A stretch of 32,196 nt of DNA from assembly GCF_020640915.1 (NCBI RefSeq), contig NZ_JADWDC010000055.1, forward strand, positions 1 to 32,196, read 5' to 3'. Positions 17,322 through 24,150 of the stretch are shown here, in pieces. The first letter of the stretch is position 1, and every line of letters begins with the position of its first letter. This DNA comes from Waterburya agarophytonicola KI4. Its GTDB lineage: Bacteria; Cyanobacteriota; Cyanobacteriia; Cyanobacteriales; Xenococcaceae. Under the pieces are notes generated by a model, which had not been told where the DNA came from, did not search any database, and saw only the letters and a program-made list of their open reading frames with translations. The position numbers were made by a program, and so were the translations under genes.

Positions 17322-19208
17322 TTAAACATCAAGCACCATAGAACTTACGGGTTTAGCACAACAGGTTAAAATTTCTCCCGCTTCCAAACCCCTCAAAGCG
17401 TCATAATCTTCTTCGTAAGTTACTTCACCTTTTAAAACCTTCGCCGTACAAGTACCGCAAGTACCCGCGCGACAGCTACTTTCGATCTCTACTCCCACTT
17501 TTTCCGCTGCATCGAGAATATATTCCCCTTCGCTACAGGCTGCTTCTTTCCAAGAGTTAGCTAGAAATATTTTAGTTTTAGTCGAACCATTTGCCGAACC
17601 ATTAGAATCAGATTTGAGAGTTTCGACTACAGGCGCAGACTCTTCTATTGTTACGCCATCTTTTAGCTTGGCATTAAATTTTTCAATTAATAAACTACGT
17701 AACGTTGTTTTAAGATCGTCTAGCGCAACCCCTTGATTAATCGCCGTACCTAATTCCGCACCATGACCAACTTTACCACCGCTATAGATTTTTGCTCCTG
17801 CTACGGCTTTTCCATCCTTACGTACCTTAGTTCCCATTAAGCCGATATCTCCTGCCTGGGGTTGTCCGCACGAGTTAGGACATCCCGTCCAATGTAAGCG
17901 AACTCGTTGGGGAATATCTAATTCTGCGTCTAATTCTTGAGCTAGTTTTAAGGCTGTTTGTTTGGTTTCGATAATGGCAAAATTGCAATATTGCGCCCCC
18001 GTACAAGAAATAACCGAACGAGTTAAAGTACTGGGATCGATCGCAAACTTCTCTAATAATGGTTCGGTAAGGAAAGTATCGACATTTTCGTTAGCAATGT
18101 AGGGAATAATTGCATTTTGTTCCACCGTGAGGCGAATTTCACCGTTACCATATACTTCTGCTAGCCTAGCTAATTCAAACATTGATTCGGCATTTAAACG
18201 TCCCATAGGTACGTGCAAACCAACATAACTATAGCCTTCTTGCTTCTGGGGATGTATTCCTAAATGATCTTTTTTATCTTGGGTAATCTCGTCTTTTTCC
18301 GCAGCAGATGCTAGAGGTTTGCCGAATTCTTTCTCTAGTTCGTTACGGAACTTTTCGACTCCCCAGGTTTCAATTAACCACATCATACGGGCTTTGGGAC
18401 GACTTGCTCTTAATCCTTCTGCGGCACCATTCTGGGTATATACGGTTAAAACAGCGCGAGAAAATTCTACTATATCGTCATCATTTGCAGGAAGCCACAC
18501 CCCCAAAGGAATAGATTCTGCACAGCGCTGCGCGGATAAATAACCACCCACTAAGACATTAAAACCAAGTACTCCATCTTTGTATGCAGGAACATAAGCT
18601 AAGTCGTTTAATTCTGCATGGATAGAATTATCTCTCGCCCCTTCGATCGCAATATTGAACTTGCGGGGTAAATTGGTAAAAGCATAATTACCCTCGCCAT
18701 TATTGGTAATCATGTCTTGAACTTTCTGGTTCATTTGGCGAGTGTCGATCAATTCATCGGGATCGATACCAGCTACAGGAGAACCCGTTAAGTTACGCAC
18801 GTTGTCCATTCCAGATTGAATACTGGTTAAACCAACTTCTTTAAATCGATTAAACAATTCGGGAATATCTTCTAAACGCACTCCCCGCAATTGAATGTTC
18901 TGACGGGTAGTAATGTCCGCCGTACCATTATCGCCATAACGCTCAATTCCCCCAGCCAATACTTTCATTTGTTCGCTAGTAATAACTCCATTGGGAACGC
19001 GCATCCGCACCATAAATTCCCCTGGAGTTACAGGGCGATAAAATATCCCCAACCACTTGAGGCGGGTTTCTAAATCTGCTTTGTCTACTGCTTCCCAACC
19101 TATCTTGGCAAAATATTCTAGCTCATTTTTGACATCTAATCCATCTTTGGCTGCTTTTACTTTCTCTACCTTGTTGAGTTTAATTTTGGTGTTGGCTTCA
19201 GTAGTCAT
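17322..19208 (-). CDS. nirA: Ferredoxin-nitrite reductase with fused C-terminal [2Fe-2S] ferredoxin domain
   Basis: NirA reduces nitrite to ammonium with six electrons from ferredoxin, using siroheme and a [4Fe-4S] cluster. The cluster/siroheme cysteines are C402, C408, C443 and C447 (SCTGAQYC and GCPNSC). Two ferrodoxin-like half domains precede them, as expected. After a Gly/Ser/Asn-rich linker (about 530-545), residues 546-628 form a plant-type ferredoxin with C579, C584 and C587 (CRAGTCGTC) and C616 or C617. Such fused nitrite reductases are known in some cyanobacteria and could shorten electron delivery. It stands alone; nitrate transporter and nitrate reductase genes are not in the window. 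Confidence 0.95.
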   Translation of the reverse strand: MTTEANTKIKLNKVEKVKAAKDGLDVKNELEYFAKIGWEAVDKADLETRLKWLGIFYRPVTPGEFMVRMRVPNGVITSEQMKVLAGGIERYGDNGTADITTRQNIQLRGVRLEDIPELFNRFKEVGLTSIQSGMDNVRNLTGSPVAGIDPDELIDTRQMNQKVQDMITNNGEGNYAFTNLPRKFNIAIEGARDNSIHAELNDLAYVPAYKDGVLGFNVLVGGYLSAQRCAESIPLGVWLPANDDDIVEFSRAVLTVYTQNGAAEGLRASRPKARMMWLIETWGVEKFRNELEKEFGKPLASAAEKDEITQDKKDHLGIHPQKQEGYSYVGLHVPMGRLNAESMFELARLAEVYGNGEIRLTVEQNAIIPYIANENVDTFLTEPLLEKFAIDPSTLTRSVISCTGAQYCNFAIIETKQTALKLAQELDAELDIPQRVRLHWTGCPNSCGQPQAGDIGLMGTKVRKDGKAVAGAKIYSGGKVGHGAELGTAINQGVALDDLKTTLRSLLIEKFNAKLKDGVTIEESAPVVETLKSDSNGSANGSTKTKIFLANSWKEAACSEGEYILDAAEKVGVEIESSCRAGTCGTCTAKVLKGEVTYEEDYDALRGLEAGEILTCCAKPVSSMVLDV

Positions 19209-19684
19209 AAATCTAGACCTTGAGGTATGTTATGGGTTGAGTATGGGAAAAAGTTCTGATTAATCTGATTAAAAGTGTTTTGGGTAGTTTGTAGATACGA
19301 GATTCGTGATTACTTAATATGATTGTGTAGATCTGTTTGGGTATTTTGTGTTTTTTAATACAAAATAGATTTTTTTATTCGTATATTGCATCAAGTCAAT
19401 CCTTTTAATACATACAAAGCTGAGATCAAAATTTCGATAGAGAAACGACTTCCATTTTTTTAATTGAAGCAGGATTAGGAACGTAATTTTGTTAACCGCG
19501 ATCGCTTTTGAGAAATTAATTTTAAAAATGATTGGATGCAAGATCCTTTTTTCGATCCCCAATCAAGTAATTTGAATTATCAAGATCCTGTTGAAGATTT
19601 TGATTGGTATAATTAAAGACTGTGCTTAAAATAAATAAAACTTATTTACTAGATTGATTTATTTTTATTTGGCTAGTTTGAAGA
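19209..19684. other. Intergenic region with nirA promoter side and a short remnant
   Basis: This AT-rich stretch lies upstream of nirA (left) and the orphan gene at 19685 (right). No exact NtcA box (GTA-N8-TAC) was found. GTA-N9-TAC at 19284-19298 is one base too wide. A 26-codon frame (19536-19616) resembles an internal part of the gene at 19685. An 82-codon minus-strand frame here (19314-19562) has no recognisable features and is probably chance. Confidence 0.5.
19536..19616 (+). pseudogene. Short frame resembling part of the adjacent orphan gene
   Basis: ATG to TAA encodes 26 residues ending SNLNYQDPVEDFDWYN. The neighbour at 19685 has [16 protein letters not shown] at residues 46-61, so 10 of these 16 positions are identical and most of the others are conservative. 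It is probably a leftover of a duplicated or recombined copy of the same gene. Confidence 0.4.
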
Positions 19685-20305
19685 ATGAAGGATACATATT
19701 CTTATATTGAATTTGAGTTTAATAGTTTAGAGAGATTCCATAATTTACAAAAGATGTTCTTGAAACTAAAGGAAGTGAAAGACGAATTTAGGAAAGACAT
19801 TAATTTGGAAGATAAACAAAATGATTTGAACTATAAAGATCCAGTTGATGATTATCAGTGGAAAAATTATCTAGATGAGAAAGCGATCGCCCACTTTAAA
19901 AATACATTTGATTTCAATAGTGAGGAAGGGATAATTTATTGGAAACTTTTGGAATTAACCGAACCTGAAAATCGTTTAGATCATCCTTTTTTTAAGACTC
20001 CTGGCAATTGGGATTTTGAATCTATGTTGGACGCTATTTTCAATGGCTATTATGTGTTGATAGATTTAGTAAAAGAGAAAAGAGATCGGGGATGTTTGTA
20101 TTATCAACCTACGGCTTATCCTTTTGGCGGTTCGGATAGTTTGGTAGAATTAATTAAATCTTTTGGTAATAGGATTACTTATAATTCTCGATCTAAACAT
20201 AGTAAACCTGTAATTGAATCCCAATGGGATTATGAATTAGCTAAAGAGTTGGTTAGGCAAGGTATTGGTTTTACTCCCGAATTGTTACATAATTGGAAGA
20301 TTTGA
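19685..20305 (+). CDS. Orphan protein of unknown function
   Basis: The 206-residue product is rich in Asp, Glu, Lys, Phe, Tyr and Trp, with no signal peptide or membrane segment. Stretches such as [29 protein letters not shown] and [25 protein letters not shown] look like a compact soluble domain. I do not recognise the family. It starts at an ATG after an AT-rich leader and ends 12 bp before the right inversion breakpoint. Its low G+C and the partial copy just upstream suggest an accessory gene, perhaps an immunity-type protein, but this is only a guess. Confidence 0.6.
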   Translation: MKDTYSYIEFEFNSLERFHNLQKMFLKLKEVKDEFRKDINLEDKQNDLNYKDPVDDYQWKNYLDEKAIAHFKNTFDFNSEEGIIYWKLLELTEPENRLDHPFFKTPGNWDFESMLDAIFNGYYVLIDLVKEKRDRGCLYYQPTAYPFGGSDSLVELIKSFGNRITYNSRSKHSKPVIESQWDYELAKELVRQGIGFTPELLHNWKI

Positions 20306-20317
20306 TAATGAGTTTGT

Positions 20318-20769
20318 TTTACCCCCTAACACCTCAATCACCTCTTGTCCAAACTGTCGTAGGCGAATAACATTACGGGCGAGTTCTGGTTCGGCAGCAA
20401 TCAAGCCAAATACGTTGCGAGCAGCAGGATCGCTATCCAAACCCATTAATAAATCGGGAGCGCTAAGATGAAAAAAGCTGAGAGCATGAGACTGAATTAT
20501 CTGACCCAAATTCATCAGACGACGTAATTTCTCCGCAGCAGCAGGAATATTAACTGCCAAAGCAGGCGATCGCCTGCTTTGGCAGAGGCTAGTAAATGAC
20601 TTACAGGACAAATACCACAGATACGCCCCGTAATGCCAGGCATTTCCCACAACGGACGACCTTCGCAGAACTTCTCAAAGCCTCTAAACTCAGTGACATG
20701 AAACCGAGCATCCTCTATCTGTCCTGCATTATCCAAATGAATTGTAATTTTGTCCAACAACTTAGACAT
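20318..20769 (-). pseudogene. hoxH: hoxH, N-terminal third (split, frameshifted)
   Basis: This encodes the start of the [NiFe]-hydrogenase large subunit. After [27 protein letters not shown] it has the Ni-binding L1 motif [10 protein letters not shown], then SAKAGD. The frame shifts inside a perfect 32-bp palindrome (20554-20585). Homology then continues in another frame with [30 protein letters not shown] and [12 protein letters not shown], and stops abruptly at 20318. Removing 2 nt gives exactly 150 codons. The remainder of the gene lies at 1064-2036 on the plus strand. The start codon abuts the left end of a tnpB element, so the native upstream region is probably displaced. hoxY, normally upstream, was not found. 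Confidence 0.95.
20554..20585. repeat. Perfect 32-bp palindrome at the hoxH frameshift
   Basis: The two 16-nt arms are exact reverse complements with a GCGATCGC centre. The first arm (in hoxH sense) encodes the conserved SAKAGD. The second arm holds two bases too many for the reading frame. This is what a quasipalindrome corrected to perfect symmetry by template switching would look like. Confidence 0.85.
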
Positions 20770-20785
20770 TGTAGCCTAACTTTAC

Positions 20786-22125
20786 ATTATCTACACACAA
20801 GGTTTGCTTGTGTAGGCTACAATACGAATATGTTGATTTTAACTTATGAGTACAAACTAGAACCAACTTCCGAGCAGGTCGATCGCATTGAGAACACGCT
20901 TGATGTATGTCGTTCTGTATGGAACTTTGCGCTCTTGTATCGTAAAGACTGGTGCAAGTCTCGTAAGTCATTAATCAATGCTTGCTCGATTGAACGTGAA
21001 TACATCATGTCAGTCGATGAGCCATTCCCTAACTACCATGTACAGGCAAAACAGTTAACAGAAGCCAAGAAAAATAATGACTTTCTCAAGTCTGCTAATG
21101 CTCAGGTTTTGCAGCAAACACTGAGGACATTAGACAGAGCATGGGATGAGATGAAGGCAAGAGGTTTCGGGTTTCCTCGCTTCAAAAACAAGTACCGATT
21201 GAGATCGTTTGTTTTTCCTCAGTTAAATAAAGACCCAATATCTGTTGACTCAATTAAATTGCCTGGACTCAAAGAAGTTAAATGGCGAATGTCTCGTCCG
21301 ATTCCTGATGGGTTTGTTCCCAAGCAAGCAAGAATAGTAAGAAAGGCATCTGGTTATTTTGTGATGCTGTCACTACAGCTAAATATTGATGTTCCTAATT
21401 CTTGCCCTCACGGACATCCTAGAGGTTTAGATTTAGGTTACGACAAGTTTGTAGCTACCAGTGACGGACTAGAGATTAAGCGACCTCGATTCCTCAAAAC
21501 TCTACAATACAAGCTTAAATTGCTGTCTCGTAGACTGAGAAATAAACAAAAAGGTTCAAGTAATCGGCACAAGTTAAACCAAAAAATAGCTCGTCTACAT
21601 CAGCGTATATCTGATACTCGTAAAGACTGGCACTTTAAGTTAAGCCATCAACTTGTCAGCGACGCAGGAATGATATTTATTGAGGATATCAACTTTGTCT
21701 CGTGGCAAAGAGGAATGCTCTCAAAACAAAGTGCTGATGCTGGTTTCGGTCAGTTTGTGAGTATTCTTGAGTGGGTATGTTTTCTCAGAAATGTGTATTT
21801 TGCCAAAGTCGATAAAGATGGCACAAGCCAAACTTGTCCTAACTGTGGCGCACATACAGGCAAAAAGACTTTAGATGTCAGAGTTCATTGCTGTCATGAA
21901 TGCGGATATACAACCACAAGAGATGTGGCAGCTAGCCAGGAAGTAAGAAATCGTGGAATCTCTGCGCTAGGGCATAGCGTAGCTCAAAATGTCTGTAGAC
22001 TGGAAGCGACGGGGAGCATTGGTCACAATGTTCTAGTTGGCACGGGACGAAGCAGAAAACTAGCATCGTGAGGTGTTAGAATCTCCCGTTAAAAATCTTT
22101 GATTTTAACGGTGAGAGCATGTCAA
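20786..22125 (+). mobile_element. Solo-tnpB element, IS200/IS605-like
   Basis: The element contains tnpB but no tnpA, so it cannot move by itself. The right end has the usual hairpin (22086-22111) followed by TGAGAGCATGTCAA. Ending at TCAA (22122-22125), with TTAC at 20782-20785 on the left, would match IS608-like cleavage sites. These exact borders are inferred. Inverted repeats TTGTAGCCTA (20769-20778) and TAGGCTACAA (20813-20822) straddle the proposed left border and could instead be part of the end structure. It sits directly at the hoxH start codon. Confidence 0.6.
20830..22071 (+). CDS. tnpB: TnpB, RNA-guided nuclease of an IS200/IS605-type element
   Basis: The 413-residue product starts MLILTYEYKLEPTSEQ at 20830. 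An upstream extension of the frame to 20596 is antisense to hoxH and not part of the gene. The RuvC triad appears intact: Asp in RGLDLGYDKFVATSDG, Glu in GMIFIEDINF and Asp in TTRDVAASQEVRNRG. The zinc finger CPNCG and CHECG lies between the last two. TnpB proteins are RNA-guided DNA endonucleases that help such elements persist. The guide is made from the element's right end. All motifs look intact, so it may be active. Confidence 0.93.
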   Translation: MLILTYEYKLEPTSEQVDRIENTLDVCRSVWNFALLYRKDWCKSRKSLINACSIEREYIMSVDEPFPNYHVQAKQLTEAKKNNDFLKSANAQVLQQTLRTLDRAWDEMKARGFGFPRFKNKYRLRSFVFPQLNKDPISVDSIKLPGLKEVKWRMSRPIPDGFVPKQARIVRKASGYFVMLSLQLNIDVPNSCPHGHPRGLDLGYDKFVATSDGLEIKRPRFLKTLQYKLKLLSRRLRNKQKGSSNRHKLNQKIARLHQRISDTRKDWHFKLSHQLVSDAGMIFIEDINFVSWQRGMLSKQSADAGFGQFVSILEWVCFLRNVYFAKVDKDGTSQTCPNCGAHTGKKTLDVRVHCCHECGYTTTRDVAASQEVRNRGISALGHSVAQNVCRLEATGSIGHNVLVGTGRSRKLAS

Positions 22126-22145
22126 TCTGGTAACTGGATCGATAA
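21930..22145 (+). ncRNA. Probable omega (guide) RNA at the tnpB 3' end
   Basis: In this family the guide RNA scaffold overlaps the end of tnpB and the right end of the element, and its guide is the flanking DNA. The stem CCGTTAAAAATC/GATTTTAACGG (22086-22111) with the tail to TCAA at 22125 fits the scaffold end. The guide would then begin at 22126 (TCTGGTAACTGGATCG). Extent on the 5' side is estimated from other family members. Confidence 0.5.
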
Positions 22146-22500
22146 TTATCTTTTGGGACATTTTGGTTAGCGGTTGGTTGTCAGTTGTAAATCAAAACTT
22201 CCTACTTCTGAACTCCTGACTCCTGATACAATGCAGGGCTTGGTCATGATATCGCAAACTCTTACTTGTCTGGGATCTAGACCTCTTGCTGGTTAGAAAG
22301 ACCTATCATTTAGTTCTTTCTATCTTTAAGGTAGATTAATAAATTGAAGAAATTGTGAGGAATTTGATTTCGGGGATCGATAATTCACTATGAAGAAGCA
22401 AGTTTATTCTGTTTTTTAAACTTTTTGCGACAGAATCTGCGATCGCACTTGTTCCCAATAACTAAATAACTAAATAACTAAATAACTAATTTTGAAATAG
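22126..22500. other. Non-coding region right of the tnpB element
   Basis: No gene is visible. The expected upstream hox gene, hoxY, was looked for in the translated minus strand next to the element and not found. The stretch holds common cyanobacterial intergenic phrases (AACTCCTGACTCCTGA near 22210) and an 8-bp tandem repeat at 22458-22489. Confidence 0.5.
22458..22489. repeat. Tandem repeat TAACTAAA, about 4 copies
   Basis: Four near-perfect units of 8 bp follow one another. The unit is rich in TAA, so the repeat blocks plus-strand reading frames. It lies just before the beta-helix remnant. Confidence 0.7.
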
Positions 22501-22671
22501 TTCTCTAACGTAATCTTCGATAGTACTATTAGCGGAAATGAAAGCGACCTTAATGGTGGGGGAATTTTTATTCGTGGTGCAGCCAGTTCGGGAGCTAGTC
22601 CCATCGCGATCGCCAATTCTACCTTTCTCCGACAACAACGATATTTAAAGCCTTTCTGTATTAAGCATTAA
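22501..22671 (+). pseudogene. Fragment of a parallel beta-helix surface protein
   Basis: The open frame, bounded by a stop at 22498-22500, reads NVIFDSTISGNESDLNGGGI, then IAIANSTFL. This is the repeat pattern of extracellular right-handed beta-helix proteins (STISGN...GGGI...NSTF units). One and a half repeat units remain, with no start or export signal. The end overlaps the feoC-like stop by a few bases. It is the debris of a much larger gene. Confidence 0.6.
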
Positions 22672-22895
22672 GCACTTTGAACCCATTCATAAAATTCAAT
22701 TTCCTCGTTGTCACATTTCTTCTGACAGGTTTCGCATTCTTCAGCGGTAGCAGATTTTTGAACTACGCCCTTTTGCATTAAACTTTCCAGCATGGGATTA
22801 AGAGTCTGGCGATCTACTTGTAGATAGAGTTTCATCTCGGCAATGGAAACCCGCTGAAAATTGCAGACAAATTCTTGTAATTCTTGTAAGTTCAC
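22668..22895 (-). CDS. FeoC-like winged-helix protein
   Basis: The 75-residue product has a small winged helix (LQELQEFVCNFQRVSIAEMKLYLQVDRQTLNPMLESLMQKGVV) followed by a Cys-rich wing with C54, C57 and C61 (CETCQKKC). This pattern is typical of FeoC-like proteins that may carry an Fe-S cluster and modulate the FeoB ferrous-iron transporter. No feoA or feoB lies next to it here, so it is either orphaned or acts in trans. The few overlapping bases with the beta-helix remnant indicate rearranged surroundings. Confidence 0.75.
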   Translation of the reverse strand: MNLQELQEFVCNFQRVSIAEMKLYLQVDRQTLNPMLESLMQKGVVQKSATAEECETCQKKCDNEEIEFYEWVQSA

Positions 22896-23102
22896 GATCG
22901 CAATCTCTAACTAATCTAGACTTGAGATAACTCTAGCCGATTTATTTTTGTTTTCAGTCAAATAAACAATTTTTGTAATAAATCACATAAATATTTATTG
23001 AAAAAGCAATAACCTGCGCTTTCCTTTATGCAAAGCGGTATCCTTTAGGGCGTTACCCTTTCTAGAAAGATCGGGTACTTAAGATACCAAATTAGACGAT
23101 AG
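22896..23102. other. Intergenic region with small inverted repeats
   Basis: AT-rich, with a local GC-richer block near 23030-23075 holding GGG-cgtta-CCC and CTTTCTAGAAAG. The block resembles repetitive extragenic palindromes. No gene is seen. Confidence 0.4.
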
Positions 23103-23438
23103 CTTTTAACAATTTGGCTAGTATGGAAAATAAGAATAGTAATCAAAGAGATCGATCTGGCTTTGGAATATGCTCAAAGTCGTGGCTTGTTTCCCCATGA
23201 TATTCATGGAGGCAATGCCATGATGTTAGATGGCAAAGGATTAGTAGTAGATATCTCAGACTTCTTAAAACCCGAACCTTGTTTGGCTTGGTCGGATCTG
23301 AAAATTGCCTACAATTGGCTATATTTACCTCTGTTTTCTTGGCATCGATTACCGTTGCCCTATTTCATTTTAGATCTAGTACGTTTCATGTACCGTCTTT
23401 GGCGAAGCTGGCGAAAAGTTATTAACTTCAGTCATTAA
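23103..23438 (+). pseudogene. C-terminal remnant of a kinase-like protein
   Basis: After an in-frame TAG (23100-23102) the frame is open for 111 codons. The part from EIDLALEYAQSRGLFPHDIHGGNAMM contains the catalytic-loop pattern HDxHxxN, and LVVDISDF is the metal-binding counterpart of DFG. This is the C-lobe of a kinase-fold protein (serine/threonine or lipopolysaccharide-kinase like). The N-lobe with the ATP-binding Lys is absent, and no proper start is present; a TTG at 23163 would start inside the domain. It is therefore taken as a truncated remnant. Confidence 0.6.
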
Positions 23439-23541
23439 ACCAGCTACAGATGGGATTTATTGTAATTGTCACCAAAAAAGCGATCGCATTGTTCGCAAAA
23501 CATAATCAATCTCCTTCTCTGTTGTTTTTAATGATCAATAA

Positions 23542-23985
23542 CTAAACTTCTTGATAAATTTGTTGTTCTCGATTGATGAAAATATCCGCTAAAGCTTCGT
23601 AAGCTTCCGTCCAAGCTGCTATAACATTAGGAGTAGCAGCATCTCCCAATACATCTTGAATTGCCTTTAACAAACATTCCCCCACGACGGGATACTGTTC
23701 TGGCAAGACATGGGTAGCAACATGACGGTGGGCAATTTTATCCACGGCTGTTTTTAATGCCCCTAAATCGTCAATATGGGTAGCGTAAGCATATACCGCT
23801 GTAGCGAGTTTGGCTGGCTGACTACCGTTGGCTTGTGCCGACATATCAAACTGGGACTTTACTTCGGGATGGGTGGCAAACATGATTTCATACATCCGCT
23901 TTGTAATGGTTTTGCCATGTTTTTTCAAGACGGGGGCAGTAGATTTAACAATGTCGATAGTTTGTTGGCTAATTTCCTGGGTCAC
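23542..23985 (-). CDS. Single-domain globin of the flavohaemoglobin type
   Basis: The 147-residue product matches the globin domain of flavohaemoglobins, starting with the pattern IDIVKSTAPVLKKHGKTITKRMYEIMF, which includes the B10 Tyr region. The proximal His is probably in KIAHRHVATHVLPEQYPVVGECLL. No FAD/NAD domain follows, so a separate reductase would be needed. Such globins bind O2 and NO and may detoxify NO or reactive nitrogen. The start is GTG with GGAG 9 nt upstream. It is likely monocistronic. Confidence 0.92.
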   Translation of the reverse strand: MTQEISQQTIDIVKSTAPVLKKHGKTITKRMYEIMFATHPEVKSQFDMSAQANGSQPAKLATAVYAYATHIDDLGALKTAVDKIAHRHVATHVLPEQYPVVGECLLKAIQDVLGDAATPNVIAAWTEAYEALADIFINREQQIYQEV

Positions 23986-24150
23986 GATCGCTTACTCCGA
24001 TAAGATGAGATTGAGGTTAGTTGTCATGAGTCAGATCCAAACTCGATACTCTTACTTTGACATCAAGTTTTCGTCCCGTCTTTGAGGTAGCTCATGTTTG
24101 GCGATAAAGTTTTGTTATGTTTATCTTCAGTCAATCTTGGAAATGCAGGT

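Larger units (their letters stand above)
1064..20317. other. Inferred inverted segment, about 19.25 kb
   Basis: Reversing this interval places the hoxH C-terminal piece directly downstream of the N-terminal piece, with codons GGT-AAA joined to AAG-ATG. This matches the GGKK(I/M)H found at this place in HoxH. No base is lost or gained, and homology at the two breakpoints is at most 1-2 bases. The interval contains coaE through nirA and the orphan gene at 19685. No recombinase gene and no flanking inverted repeats are visible, so an illegitimate inversion is the simplest reading. An assembly error is the main alternative. Confidence 0.75.

Noticed and set aside
19284-19298. NtcA box upstream of nirA
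   Set aside because: The spacing is GTA-N9-TAC instead of N8, and no suitable -10 element could be placed with confidence.
19314-19562. 82-codon minus-strand gene
   Set aside because: No family, no ribosome site, biased AT-driven composition, and it overlaps the remnant at 19536.
1064-20317. Programmed, developmentally excised element as in hupL or nifD
   Set aside because: The two halves are on opposite strands, so inversion rather than excision is needed. There is no recombinase gene or flanking repeat, and extra frameshifts point to decay.
20596-20829. N-terminal extension of tnpB to 20596
   Set aside because: The extension is antisense to hoxH and lacks TnpB similarity. The family start MLILTYEYKL is at 20830.
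22458-22489. CRISPR or replication iterons
   Set aside because: Four 8-bp AT-rich units with no spacers and no replication gene nearby.
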